A stretch of DNA of 63,059 nucleotides from Armatimonadota bacterium. GTDB taxonomy: Bacteria > Armatimonadota > Fimbriimonadia > Fimbriimonadales > GBS-DC. The stretch covers positions 1 to 63,059 of the forward strand of contig JAIMAN010000007.1 of the NCBI GenBank assembly GCA_023511915.1, written 5' to 3'. A program made the position numbers and the translations under genes. The notes below the pieces were generated by a model. That model saw only the letters and a list, made by a program, of their open reading frames with translations, ran no database searches and was not told the DNA's origin. Positions 1 to 9,924 of the stretch are shown piece by piece. Each line of letters starts with the position of its first letter. Position 1 is the first letter of the stretch.

Positions 1-64
1 GCCAAACACCACCAGACTCTGGATCGGGCAGCGAAAGGCTGACGCCCGTTGCTTAGGGGTTGGA

Positions 65-95
65 GGACCGGGTGGAGGGGGACAGCACCCGGTCC
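65..95 (-). terminator. Perfect hairpin downstream of groEL
   Basis: A 10-bp perfect inverted repeat (GGACCGGGTG at 65-74, CACCCGGTCC at 86-95) with an 11-nt loop lies about 25 nt past the groEL stop. No U-run follows on the minus strand, so it may be a 3' stabiliser or an attenuated terminator rather than a classical one. Confidence 0.4.
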
Positions 96-118
96 TTGGG
101 GGTGGGAGGGGGATAAGC

Positions 119-1747
<1,629 letters not shown>

Positions 1748-1765
1748 TCACCTCCTGTATTTGGT

Positions 1766-2062
1766 TTAGCGTTCGCGAATCGCGTAGATTTGGTCTTCGT
1801 CGAGGATGAGGTACTTCTTGCCCTCGTACTCGAACTCGCTGCCGGCGTACTTGGAGAAGACGACGCGCTGTCCGACCTGCACGGTCATCGGCGCGCGGTT
1901 GCCGTTGTTGAGCAAGCGTCCAGGACCCACGGCAATCACCGTGCCCTCCTGCGGGCGTTTCTTCGCCGTGTCGGGCAAGATGATGCCCGTTTCGGTCTTC
2001 TCGTCCTCCTCCAGCAGCTCAATCACAACCTTGTCGTTGAGCGGTCTGAAAGTCATACCCAT
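1766..2062 (-). CDS. groES: Co-chaperonin GroES (Hsp10)
   Basis: 98-residue GroES, the heptameric lid of the GroEL chamber. It starts [20 protein letters not shown] and has the mobile-loop region, the roof-hairpin region and the typical C-terminal strand near [13 protein letters not shown]. Length is standard. It is first in the groES-groEL operon. GGAGG lies just upstream of the ATG and a CIRCE operator sits 34 nt further upstream, so transcription is predicted to be repressed by HrcA and relieved on heat stress. hrcA itself is not in the window. Confidence 0.98.
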   Translation of the reverse strand: MGMTFRPLNDKVVIELLEEDEKTETGIILPDTAKKRPQEGTVIAVGPGRLLNNGNRAPMTVQVGQRVVFSKYAGSEFEYEGKKYLILDEDQIYAIRER

Positions 2063-2095
2063 CTACCTCCTTACGGTCTGAATTTGAACCTAAGA

Positions 2096-2122
2096 TTAGC
2101 ACTCGCAGCGTCCGAGTGCTAA
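2096..2122 (-). promoter_or_regulatory. CIRCE operator (HrcA-binding inverted repeat)
   Basis: TTAGCACTC, nine spacer bases, then GAGTGCTAA: an exact match to the CIRCE consensus. It lies between the groES promoter and start codon, overlapping the expected transcription start. Confidence 0.97.
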
Positions 2123-2126
2123 AATT

Positions 2127-2157
2127 AAGATACCCAACGGGGCTGGGGGTTTGTCAA
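2127..2157 (-). promoter_or_regulatory. groESL promoter
   Basis: On the minus strand TTGACA (2157-2152) is followed after 18-19 nt by GTATCT/TATCTT (about 2133-2127), a sigma-70-type promoter whose start point would fall on the edge of the CIRCE element. Spacing is slightly long. Confidence 0.65.
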
Positions 2158-2243
2158 GGGGGACGCCTCTCGAACCAGCAGGAACCGCGCGGCGCGTCGC
2201 GAATTACCCGTGCAGGGGATACTTCCCTTTCGGAGGTATGCGT

Positions 2244-4034
2244 ATGCGAACGCTGATGACGCTACTGGGGACGGTTGTGTTTGGGGGACTGGTGCATGCA
2301 CAGTCCGCGTTGGAGATTCCCGACGAGCCGCTGGCGCGTATCCAAGTGGTCGACGAGCAAGGGCAGCCGATACGCACAGCCAAAGTGCATGTGTCGGCGA
2401 GTATGAACGACACGCGCTACATGGCGACCGCGCCTGCGTGGCAGGCGGTGAACGCGCGGGGCGTATGCGTTGTGGAGGGCAGTGAGACACACCGCCTGCG
2501 CCTGCGCGAAGTGTTGGAAGGTCGTCTGCCTGTGGAACTGCACTGTATGGTCGCCGCGCCTGGGTACGCGCCGCTTTACTTGGAACACGCCGCTAAGCCG
2601 CGCGAGACGATAACCGCGACGCTTGCGCCCGCCCGCTCGTTCGAACTGCGCCTGCTTACGGCGGACGGGGAACCCGTGAACCTACGGATGGGCGAAGACT
2701 TGTATCAAGAGCATCGCAGCTCACCGTTGCTTATCGGTAGCGTGGACGGTAAGCCTGTGTGCGCTGTGGGCGAGCAACAGTCGGAACGGTCGCGCTATAT
2801 GGGCGCGCCGCCGCTGTGTCTCAACTTCGGCATCTACCCGCTGGGCGACGGACGCTACCGCGTGGATGTGCCGCAAGCATTCACGGGCGCGCTCGTGCTG
2901 ATGGTGCATTCGCCCGAAGCGATTCGCTACTACATGCGCACGCTGGAGCCTGACGAGTGGCAATCGGGCACTGTGGAGGTGCGCCTGCCCAAACCCAGTA
3001 CGATGGTGCTGGACTTCGATCTGGAAGAATGGCGCAAAGCGTACAAAGACCTCTCGGAGTTGTCGCTGAGCGTTGCGCCGCCAAGGGGAGCACAGTCCGC
3101 ACTGGTGTTCTACTCCGACGCCTTTGTGAGGCGCCAATTTTCAGGCGGGCTTGTGGTGGAGCGGAATGTCGCGCCTGGCACATATCAAGCGTCGTTGTAT
3201 CTGCGGAACAAGGACACGCACCAGACAACGCTTCAAGTGCCTGAGGGCGGCGTTGTGCGCCAGAAGATTGCCCCCAAGCCGTTCGATATTGCCGATTATC
3301 GTGGCAAGCGACAAGTGCGCGTGCAGATTCAACGCGCGGGCGGCAAGTCGGTGGCGGGCGCGCGCTACCGTGTGGAACTCACCCGCGGCTATGGACAGGC
3401 GCGCACCCTGCAGGAAGGCACACTGGACAAAAACGGCGCACTCGTGCTGCGCGACCTGTATGAGAATCCAGCGGATACCGAGCCGTCGAACGCGATTGGC
3501 TACCGAATCTTTGTGAACGGCAAGTTCGCCCGCTACTTCGCGTTGACGCAGGGCGACGGCATCCGCGACCTGCAGATTACGCTTGCGCCCCAGCCTGGCG
3601 ACCCCGCGATTAACTTCACAGCGACCGACCTGCGCACGGGCAAACCTGTGGAGTTGCGTACCATGCGCGGCAAGTGGGTCTACTTGGAGTTCTGGGCGAC
3701 TTGGTGCGGTCCGTGCCAGACCGCGATGGAGGAACTCAAAGCGTTCGTGGAACAACAGCCCGACTCGTGGCGCAAGCAGGTCGTGGTGCTGACCGTAAGC
3801 GTTGATCAGGACAAGGAGGTCGTGCTGCCGCACCTGCAGAAACGCGGTTGGGACAAGTTCGCCCTGCACGCTTGGGACGAAGGGCAACGCGCCGCGCAAC
3901 AGTACGGCGTGGAGGGCATTCCGACCGCCTTCCTGATTGACCCGCAAGGCAAAGTGGTGTGGGCGGGCAATCCGCTTACGCGCCAGCAGGAGAGCCTGCT
4001 GCGCCAAATCGGCAACAAAGGAGGTGCGCGATGA
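2244..4034 (+). CDS. Exported multidomain protein with C-terminal TlpA/ResA thioredoxin domain (paralogue 1)
   Basis: About 596 residues. The chosen ATG lies 7 nt after GGAGG and opens a signal peptide (MRTLMTLLGTVVFGGLVHAQ). The body holds beta-rich segments that read like carboxypeptidase-regulatory or Ig-like repeats (for example RIQVVDEQGQPIRTAKVHV). The last about 140 residues form a thioredoxin fold with the redox motif WCGPC (W487-C491) and the cis-Pro region GIPTAFLIDP. Expected role: extracytoplasmic thiol-disulfide exchange, perhaps on a partner delivered by the N-terminal domains; the substrate is unknown. The stop overlaps the next gene's ATG (ATGA), so the two paralogues are translationally coupled. 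Confidence 0.85.
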   Translation: MRTLMTLLGTVVFGGLVHAQSALEIPDEPLARIQVVDEQGQPIRTAKVHVSASMNDTRYMATAPAWQAVNARGVCVVEGSETHRLRLREVLEGRLPVELHCMVAAPGYAPLYLEHAAKPRETITATLAPARSFELRLLTADGEPVNLRMGEDLYQEHRSSPLLIGSVDGKPVCAVGEQQSERSRYMGAPPLCLNFGIYPLGDGRYRVDVPQAFTGALVLMVHSPEAIRYYMRTLEPDEWQSGTVEVRLPKPSTMVLDFDLEEWRKAYKDLSELSLSVAPPRGAQSALVFYSDAFVRRQFSGGLVVERNVAPGTYQASLYLRNKDTHQTTLQVPEGGVVRQKIAPKPFDIADYRGKRQVRVQIQRAGGKSVAGARYRVELTRGYGQARTLQEGTLDKNGALVLRDLYENPADTEPSNAIGYRIFVNGKFARYFALTQGDGIRDLQITLAPQPGDPAINFTATDLRTGKPVELRTMRGKWVYLEFWATWCGPCQTAMEELKAFVEQQPDSWRKQVVVLTVSVDQDKEVVLPHLQKRGWDKFALHAWDEGQRAAQQYGVEGIPTAFLIDPQGKVVWAGNPLTRQQESLLRQIGNKGGAR

Positions 4035-5878
4035 GAGCTGCGATGGTGATATGGGGCGTTTTGGCAAGCGGGCTGCTGTGGGCGCAGCCGTCGGAGCCGA
4101 CGGAACTGCGCGTGCGCGTGGTGAACCGTGAGCAGCAGCCGCTGACGAACGCGCGTGTGGGCGCACTCGCCGTCGACTTCCGTCGCCTGCAGGTGATGCC
4201 CGCCACCGAGCCGCTGATGCAGCCCGTCGATGCGCAGGGCGTGGCGCGCCTGCAGTGGCATCCTGCGCATCAGGCGACCGTCCAAGAGATTCTGGCGGGC
4301 GAGCGCGGCGGTGCGGTGGTGCTGCTGGTGAGCGCGCCCGACCATGTGCCCCTGTGCCGCGCGCTGACCTACCCGATTGCCGCCGAGCAGACCGTCGCCT
4401 TGCGCGCGGGGCAAACCGTACAGGTGCGTCTCAAGCCCGCTCTGTCCCCGCCCGACGACTTCGGCACGCGCCTGCCCTTCCAAAAGCCCCTTGCGTGGGA
4501 GGAGGTGTTCTACACGCCCTTCGGGAGCGACCTGTTCGTCGCGCCGCTCGAATCGCTGGCAGACAGGGAAGGGCTCGACATTCCTTCGTTGCAGGTACTC
4601 AACGCCCTCACGCGCCTTTACCTGTTCCCAGGCTTTGGGATCGAGCGCGTGTCGGCGACGGAGTATCGGCTGACGCTTCCGCCGCAGATGGACGGCACGG
4701 CGTGGCTGTGGGTCAACCGCCCCGACTGGCTGGTGGGCTACGCGACGGAGATTCGCCCCGATGAGGTCGCCGCAGGCGCGGTTGAACGGATGCTGCCCGC
4801 GCCCGCAATGCTGGATGTGCGGGTGGACTTGCAAGGCGCGAACCTGCAGGGGCAAAACGGCAACCTGATGCTGTACCGCCAAGCGGGAGGGATGTATGTT
4901 GCCTGCGTGCGCGTGCCGCTGGAGTCGCCGAAACAGGAGATGGTCTTCCGCGACCTTGCGCCAGGCGAGGGCTGGACAGCGATAGCGATGGCTATGCCGC
5001 GCGAATACAGCGAGCGTGGCGGCTTGCGACGGAGCGCGTTTGCGCCCGCTTTGGTATCGGGCGAACTGCGCGCCGTCGCCATTCGCCCGACCGCGCCCGC
5101 GGGCACAGCGCCCAAAGGCAACCGCATGGTAACGGTGCGCCTACTACAGGCGGACGGGACGCCCCTGAGCAACGCCCGCGTGCAGGTCTTTGTGTACGAC
5201 ATGCAGAGCGAGACCTACGCGCCCGTAGCGCAGGGGCAATTGGACGCCAACGGCGCAATCACCCTGCGCGACTTGGTGGAGAACCCGCCCGACAAGCCCG
5301 CCCGCGAGTGCATCCAGTATTACCTGCAGCGCGACACGGGCAGCTACTCCGAGCCGTTTCGGTTCATCTTGCGTCAGGGAGACGGTGTGCGCGAGGTGGT
5401 ATTCCGCCCGCCGCTGAGCGCGGGCGACCGCGCGCCCGACTTCGAACTGCAGGAGACCGCTACGGGCAAGCCGCGCCGCCTGTCGGAGTTTCGCGGCAAG
5501 TGGGTGCTGCTCGACTTCTGGGCGACTTGGTGCGGACCGTGCCACAAGGCGATGGACAAACTGCGGGCATTCCTAACCAAGCACGGCGCAACGCTGGGTG
5601 AACGCGCCCAGATTATCGCCATCAGCCTGGACGAATCGCGCGCCCCCGCCCAGCAGATGGTGCAGGCGCGCGGCTGGGACGCGCTGGCGCTGCACCTGTG
5701 GGCAGGCGCGGATGCGTTCGGGTCGCCCATCGCCCAAGCGTTCGGCGTCAACTCCATCCCCAGCTATGTGCTGATTGACCCCGACGGCAAGGTGGCGCAC
5801 AACGAGGCGTTAGCGTCTACTGCGCCCGAGGAGATGTTCGACCTGCTGCTTCTGCTGGCAAGCGGGCAGACGCAGTAG
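4031..5878 (+). CDS. Exported multidomain protein with C-terminal TlpA/ResA thioredoxin domain (paralogue 2)
   Basis: About 615 residues, same architecture as the preceding gene: signal peptide (MRAAMVIWGVLASGLLWAQ), a long beta-rich region starting LRVRVVNREQQPLTNARV, then a redoxin domain with WCGPC (W500-C504) and cis-Pro region SIPSYVLIDP. GGAGG lies 6 nt before the ATG, which overlaps the upstream stop. The tandem arrangement indicates a local duplication followed by divergence; both CxxC sites are intact. Likely a periplasmic or surface disulfide oxidoreductase with unknown partner. Confidence 0.85.
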   Translation: MRAAMVIWGVLASGLLWAQPSEPTELRVRVVNREQQPLTNARVGALAVDFRRLQVMPATEPLMQPVDAQGVARLQWHPAHQATVQEILAGERGGAVVLLVSAPDHVPLCRALTYPIAAEQTVALRAGQTVQVRLKPALSPPDDFGTRLPFQKPLAWEEVFYTPFGSDLFVAPLESLADREGLDIPSLQVLNALTRLYLFPGFGIERVSATEYRLTLPPQMDGTAWLWVNRPDWLVGYATEIRPDEVAAGAVERMLPAPAMLDVRVDLQGANLQGQNGNLMLYRQAGGMYVACVRVPLESPKQEMVFRDLAPGEGWTAIAMAMPREYSERGGLRRSAFAPALVSGELRAVAIRPTAPAGTAPKGNRMVTVRLLQADGTPLSNARVQVFVYDMQSETYAPVAQGQLDANGAITLRDLVENPPDKPARECIQYYLQRDTGSYSEPFRFILRQGDGVREVVFRPPLSAGDRAPDFELQETATGKPRRLSEFRGKWVLLDFWATWCGPCHKAMDKLRAFLTKHGATLGERAQIIAISLDESRAPAQQMVQARGWDALALHLWAGADAFGSPIAQAFGVNSIPSYVLIDPDGKVAHNEALASTAPEEMFDLLLLLASGQTQ

Positions 5879-5879
5879 G

Positions 5880-5885
5880 TATACT
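5880..5885 (+). promoter_or_regulatory. Extended -10 box (TATACT) ahead of repeats and thuA-like gene
   Basis: GGTATACTTCG directly follows the upstream stop codon. It would transcribe through the two double-hairpin repeats into the ThuA-like gene at 6107, giving a structured leader of about 215 nt. Confidence 0.4.
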
Positions 5886-5928
5886 TCGGGGGCGCATAAC
5901 GCGGCGGACAGGTGATCGCCAAGAATTA

Positions 5929-5984
5929 TGGAGTGCGGAAGCGAAGCTTCCGCCTAACGCTGAAGCTCGCGCTTCAGCACTCCA
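5929..5984. repeat. Family A double-hairpin repeat, copy A1
   Basis: TGGAGTGC (5929-5936) pairs with GCACTCCA (5977-5984) as an outer stem. Inside are two hairpins, GGAAGC-gaa-GCTTCC and GCTGAAGC-TCGC-GCTTCAGC. The predicted fold is a three-way junction. Related copies occur at 5992, 36238, 37560, 37667 and 37735. Confidence 0.85.
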
Positions 5985-5991
5985 AAGTACT

Positions 5992-6043
5992 GAGTGCGGA
6001 AGCGAAGCTTCCGCCTAACGCTGAAGCTCACGCTTCAGCACTC
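5992..6043. repeat. Family A double-hairpin repeat, copy A2
   Basis: Near-identical to A1 and separated from it by 7 nt: outer stem GAGTGC/GCACTC, inner hairpins GGAAGC/GCTTCC and GCTGAAGC/GCTTCAGC, with a single loop change (CTCG to CTCA). Confidence 0.85.
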
Positions 6044-6106
6044 CAAAGGGTTGGCGATCGACTCCACTCTCCCGCCGCCAAATCCGCACCGTAGGAGAGA
6101 GAACCG

Positions 6107-6856
6107 ATGGCAACCATCCGAGTCACAGTCTGGGACGAGAACCCACCGCATGTGGACAAGGCGATTTACCCGACCAGCATTCGCGGCGCGGTGGCGGAAG
6201 GGCTGGCGAAACTGAACGACGGCATGCTGGAGATTCGCACTGCGCACCTTGACGAACCCGAACAGGGCTGCAGCCTCGAACGCCTGCGTGAGACCGATGT
6301 GCTGATTTGGTGGGGGCACATTCGGCACGGCGAGGTGAGCGACGAGACCGCCGAGCGCGTCCGCCAGCGCGTGCATCACGAAGGTATGGGGCTGCTGGTG
6401 CTGCATTCGGGGCACTACTCCAAGCCGTTCCAGCGCGTGTTGGGCTGCACGGGGCACCTCAAGGGCGGCTGGCGCGAAAAACACCCTGCCGAACCCGAAC
6501 ATGTGCGCGTGTGCGCCCCGCAGCACCCCATCGCGCAGGGCATCGAGGATTTCGTTATCGAACACGAGGAGATGTACGGCGCGCCGTTTGATGTGCCCCC
6601 GCCACTGGTCGTCGTGTTCCAGTCCTACTTCCCCGACGGCGGCGAATATTTCCCGACAGGGTTGTGCTGGACGGTCGGCGACGGGATTGACCCGAACTTC
6701 ACTTCGGGACCGGGCAACGGCGTCAATCAGGGCTACGGCATCGGGCGCGTGTTCTACTTCCGCCCCGGACACGAGAGCGTGCCGACCTACCACCATCCGA
6801 TTGTGCAGCGCATCATCTACAACGGGGTGCTGTGGTGCGCGAAGCGGACGGGCTGA
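6107..6856 (+). CDS. ThuA-like domain protein
   Basis: 249 residues resembling the ThuA (trehalose-utilisation) family, a class I glutamine-amidotransferase-like fold used in sugar metabolism; the exact reaction is unclear. Supporting motifs are VTVWDEN at the N-terminus, TDVLIWWGHIRHGEV, and GMGLLVLHSGHYSKPF. A GGAG-containing site precedes the ATG. It overlaps the threonine aldolase gene by 25 nt, so both are probably in one transcript. No signal peptide, so cytoplasmic. Confidence 0.85.
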   Translation: MATIRVTVWDENPPHVDKAIYPTSIRGAVAEGLAKLNDGMLEIRTAHLDEPEQGCSLERLRETDVLIWWGHIRHGEVSDETAERVRQRVHHEGMGLLVLHSGHYSKPFQRVLGCTGHLKGGWREKHPAEPEHVRVCAPQHPIAQGIEDFVIEHEEMYGAPFDVPPPLVVVFQSYFPDGGEYFPTGLCWTVGDGIDPNFTSGPGNGVNQGYGIGRVFYFRPGHESVPTYHHPIVQRIIYNGVLWCAKRTG

Positions 6857-7893
6857 TTGACCTGCGTTCGGACACCGTCACGAAGCCGACGCCCGCGATG
6901 CGCCGCGCGATGGCGGAAGCGGAGGTCGGCGACGATGTGCTGGGCGACGACCCGACAGTGCAACGCCTGCAGGAAGCCGCCGCCCAGCGCGTCGGCAAGC
7001 AAGCCGCGCTGTTCGTGCCCAGCGGCGTCATGGCGAACCTCGTGAGCCTGATGACCCTCACAGGGCGCAACGAGGAGGTGATTGTCGGCGACCAGTCGCA
7101 CCTGTATACCGCCGAAGTGGGCGGGCTGGGCATCTTCGGGAATGTGTTTTTGCATGTGCTGCCGAACCTGCCCGACGGAACCATCCCGCTGGAGCGGTTG
7201 CAGGGCGCGATTCGCGACGCCGTCTACACCCCCAAAACGCGCGTGATTAGCCTCGAAAGCACGCACAACCGCTGCGGGGGCGCGGCGCTGCCGTTGGACT
7301 ACATCCAGCAGGTCGCGGCGGTGGCGCAGGCGCGCAGCGTCGCGCTGCATTTGGACGGCGCACGCATCTTCAACGCGGCAATCGTGCTGGGCGTCTCCGC
7401 TGCGCAAATCGCCGCGCCGTTCGAGGTGGTCAACTTCTGCTTCTCGAAGGGACTGGGCGCGCCTGTGGGGTCAATCGTGTGCGGGTCGGCGGCGTTCATT
7501 CAGGAGGCGAAGCGCACGCGGCGGATGCTGGGCGGCGGGATGCGTCAAGCAGGCGTGCTGGCGGCGGCTTGCCTGGTCGCGCTGGAGACGATGGTGGATC
7601 GCCTCGCGGAAGACCATGCGCACGCCCGCATGCTGGCAGACGGGTTGGCGAACATTCGCGGGATACGCATCGACCCCGCCCGCGTGCAGACCAACATCGT
7701 GATTTTCGAGGTAGACCCTGCTACAGGCTGGGACAGCGCGCGGTTGCAGCAGGCGTTGGCGGCGCGTGGGGTACTGCTGTCGCTGTCGGGCACACGCCTG
7801 CGCGCCGTGACGCACTACCACATCACCCGCGCGGACATCGAGCAGGCGTTGGCGGTCGTCCGAGAGACAACCGAGTGCAATCGCAGCGGCTGA
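6832..7893 (+). CDS. ltaE: Low-specificity L-threonine aldolase
   Basis: 353-residue PLP-dependent fold-type I enzyme that cleaves L-threonine or L-allo-threonine to glycine and acetaldehyde. The start (IDLRSDTVTKPTPAMRRAM) and the glycine-rich EVGDDVLGDDPTV segment are family hallmarks. The PLP lysine is K206 in FSKGLGAP, and HLDGARIFNAA carries the cofactor Asp. A GTG start inside the ThuA-like gene gives a 25-nt overlap. Length is normal. Confidence 0.95.
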   Translation: MVREADGLIDLRSDTVTKPTPAMRRAMAEAEVGDDVLGDDPTVQRLQEAAAQRVGKQAALFVPSGVMANLVSLMTLTGRNEEVIVGDQSHLYTAEVGGLGIFGNVFLHVLPNLPDGTIPLERLQGAIRDAVYTPKTRVISLESTHNRCGGAALPLDYIQQVAAVAQARSVALHLDGARIFNAAIVLGVSAAQIAAPFEVVNFCFSKGLGAPVGSIVCGSAAFIQEAKRTRRMLGGGMRQAGVLAAACLVALETMVDRLAEDHAHARMLADGLANIRGIRIDPARVQTNIVIFEVDPATGWDSARLQQALAARGVLLSLSGTRLRAVTHYHITRADIEQALAVVRETTECNRSG

Positions 7894-7894
7894 C

Positions 7895-8797
7895 TCAGAA
7901 CCCCAGCGGCAGCCCGCCGCCGAGACTTTGTATGAGTTCCGTGCCCTGCTTGCCGATGGCGAAATCCTTGCGGATGCCGTATTGCTCGCACACGCGGGTC
8001 AGCTCCTCGTCGGCGCGGGCGAAGCGGGCGTCCAGCTCGCTCTGCGCGGAGCCGAGCATGCTCGTCAGCGCGCCCAAGTCGTTCTCAATCAGGCTCTTCT
8101 CGATTTGCGAGATGCTCGTGATATACTCGCTTAGCCCCGCGAAGTAGGCGTCGGCGAGCGTTTGGCATTCAGGCGGCGGGGGCACGCTGCGGAAATATTG
8201 CAGCAGTTGCGCCCATTCCTGTTGGCGTTGTTGGTAGCCTTGGCGCAGCTTCTCGCGTTCGCGTTCGTAGTCGGCTTCTGCCTTGTCCAAGTCGCCCTGC
8301 GCCACGCTGCCCAGCGCGGTGGCGCGAGTAACCATCGCCTGCACCAGCATGCTCATCACGGGGGCGACATTGCGTTCCATGCGGCGACGCCGCTCTTCAG
8401 TCCTGCGCAGATGCTCCAGCCAGTTCACCACATGTTGGGGCGGCGGCTTGGGCGCTTCGGTCTCCAACACGCTGGGCGCGTCCACTTTAGGCGGCTGCGC
8501 TTCCAGCACGCTGGGCGCGTCCACTTTAGGCGGCTGCGCTTCCAGCACGCTGGGCGCTTCGGGCTTTTTCACTTGCGCGCGTGTAATCAGCCCTGACTGC
8601 GTGCCCACCACAAACGCAATCGCCATCAGCAGGAGCACCCCGACGCCGATTGCCCACCACTTGGCTTTGGACGCGCCGCTTGTCGAAGACGCGAGCATAC
8701 GGGCGGGGGCTGCCGCCGCGCCGCTTAACGCCCGCCCACACCCCGCACAAAACCGCGCATGCTCAGGAATCGTTGTCCCGCAATCAGTGCATTTCAT
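7895..8797 (-). CDS. Zinc-ribbon single-pass membrane protein with coiled coil
   Basis: 300 residues, function unknown. The chosen ATG has GGAGG upstream and starts the zinc ribbon directly (MKCTDCGTTIPEHARFCAGC; two CxxC pairs). A transmembrane helix (WWAIGVGVLLLMAIAFVVG) follows, then a short Pro-rich tandem repeat (APSVLEAQPPKVD, about three copies). The remaining about 180 residues are charged and helical, suggesting an extracytoplasmic coiled coil. Zinc-ribbon plus TM proteins are often scaffolds or sensors. It converges with ltaE (1-nt gap). Confidence 0.75.
   Translation of the reverse strand: MKCTDCGTTIPEHARFCAGCGRALSGAAAAPARMLASSTSGASKAKWWAIGVGVLLLMAIAFVVGTQSGLITRAQVKKPEAPSVLEAQPPKVDAPSVLEAQPPKVDAPSVLETEAPKPPPQHVVNWLEHLRRTEERRRRMERNVAPVMSMLVQAMVTRATALGSVAQGDLDKAEADYEREREKLRQGYQQRQQEWAQLLQYFRSVPPPPECQTLADAYFAGLSEYITSISQIEKSLIENDLGALTSMLGSAQSELDARFARADEELTRVCEQYGIRKDFAIGKQGTELIQSLGGGLPLGF
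8469..8546. repeat. 39-bp tandem repeat inside zinc-ribbon gene
   Basis: Two exact 39-nt units (8469-8507, 8508-8546) and a partial third encode the Pro-rich 13-residue repeat of the membrane protein. In-frame, so likely variable in copy number without breaking the gene. Confidence 0.85.
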
Positions 8798-8835
8798 CGC
8801 TCGGTTCCTCCACAGTGTGCCCCTCAGTTGATTGA

Positions 8836-8841
8836 AGTATA
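8836..8841 (-). promoter_or_regulatory. Extended -10 box for the zinc-ribbon gene
   Basis: Minus-strand GGGTATACTTC about 40 nt upstream of the start codon; no clear -35. Confidence 0.5.
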
Positions 8842-9018
8842 CCCCCATGACGCGAGCGTCGCGCCGTCGCCTACGCGTGCAAGTATTCGCGTACCCACGC
8901 GCGTCGCGGGGACGGTATGCTCGCCGTAGTGCAACAGGTCAATCTCCAGGATGGGGACATCCTAGGAGTCGATTGGGACGGTTTGCAGGAAACGGATTGC
9001 GCATGGCGCTATGCGGGA

Positions 9019-9924
9019 TTATACCTGCAGTTCGATGACGCTGGGCGACCAGTTCAGTTGACACAGCGCGGCGCGGTAGTCGTCGGGGATCAGCGTTTCG
9101 GGGCGGCGTCCCGTGAGCGCGACGATGACCCCCTCCATCACATTCGTGGCGAAGCTCTCGCCCTCGATCACGGGCGTGGTGGTAATCACCCGCGCTGCGC
9201 CCGCCGCGCGTAGGAACTCGATGTCCGCCTTGCGCACGGTGTTTGTGATGACCGTCTTGTCGGGGATGCGGGCGGGCATGTAGCGTCGGATGTAGTGCCA
9301 GTCGCCCGCAATCACATCGGCTTCGTGGAACAGCCGTTCGGCGCGGGGCGTGCGCTTCTCCTGCTTCTCGCCTGTGGGGTAGAACCACTGGAACGGCAGG
9401 CGCGTGATGATGGGCAGCAGCAGCCTGCCCAGCAACTCCACGGTGCGGTAGGAGCGGATGGGTATCGGCAGCCCGACCGCGAACATCAAGTCGCCGTAAA
9501 TCACGCGCCGCGCCAGCTGCGCCAGCTCCTGCGCCATGCCGAACCGATCGACGGCGGCGACCAGCAGCACCGTGCTGCGGGCGAAGTCCACCACCCCATG
9601 CTCTTGAATCCAGCGCAGCGCCTCGCGCTCCAGCGTGTTTTTCAGCCCGCTGCCGTCCACCACGGGCGTCTTCGTGGCGACCGCGACCAGCCGCTGAATC
9701 GAGCGGAAGGTGTAGCGGCGGTTGCCGACCCAGATATATAAGTCCGCGCCACCGACCCCAAGCGCGTCCACCTTGCCGTCCAGCTCGGCGAACAGTTGCT
9801 GGAATCGCTGCAGGTTGCCGTCCGTGCCGACGCGCTCAATCAGGAACGGTTCCCCTGCAATTAAGACCTCGCTACGCTTATCGCGCTTCGACGAGCCGAG
9901 ACTGACCGAGACGATGTGTTTCAC
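9019..9924 (-). CDS. Conserved protein of the 'quinate 5-dehydrogenase' type
   Basis: 301 residues starting MKHIVSVSLGSSKRDKRSEV, with IERVGTDGNL, VDALGVGGADLYI and TPVVDGSGLKNTLER. I recognise these as a conserved bacterial family that databases label quinate 5-dehydrogenase; the enzymatic label itself is not well supported by the sequence. A C-terminal Rossmann-like part ends with VITTTPVIEGESFATNVME. It is third in glmU-prs-this gene, overlapping the prs stop by 4 nt, so it is cotranscribed with UDP-GlcNAc and PRPP synthesis genes. Confidence 0.6.
   Translation of the reverse strand: MKHIVSVSLGSSKRDKRSEVLIAGEPFLIERVGTDGNLQRFQQLFAELDGKVDALGVGGADLYIWVGNRRYTFRSIQRLVAVATKTPVVDGSGLKNTLEREALRWIQEHGVVDFARSTVLLVAAVDRFGMAQELAQLARRVIYGDLMFAVGLPIPIRSYRTVELLGRLLLPIITRLPFQWFYPTGEKQEKRTPRAERLFHEADVIAGDWHYIRRYMPARIPDKTVITNTVRKADIEFLRAAGAARVITTTPVIEGESFATNVMEGVIVALTGRRPETLIPDDYRAALCQLNWSPSVIELQV

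Noticed and set aside
5912-6215. Small frames reading through family A repeats (also 37461-38434)
   Set aside because: They translate hairpin repeats (MRKRSFRLTLKL type) and reflect repeat composition, not genes.
8917-9213. Small plus-strand frame between the zinc-ribbon gene and the quinate-like gene
   Set aside because: Its first about 40 codons look protein-like, but the rest is antisense to the conserved gene ending at 9019, and no promoter or ribosome-binding site is evident.
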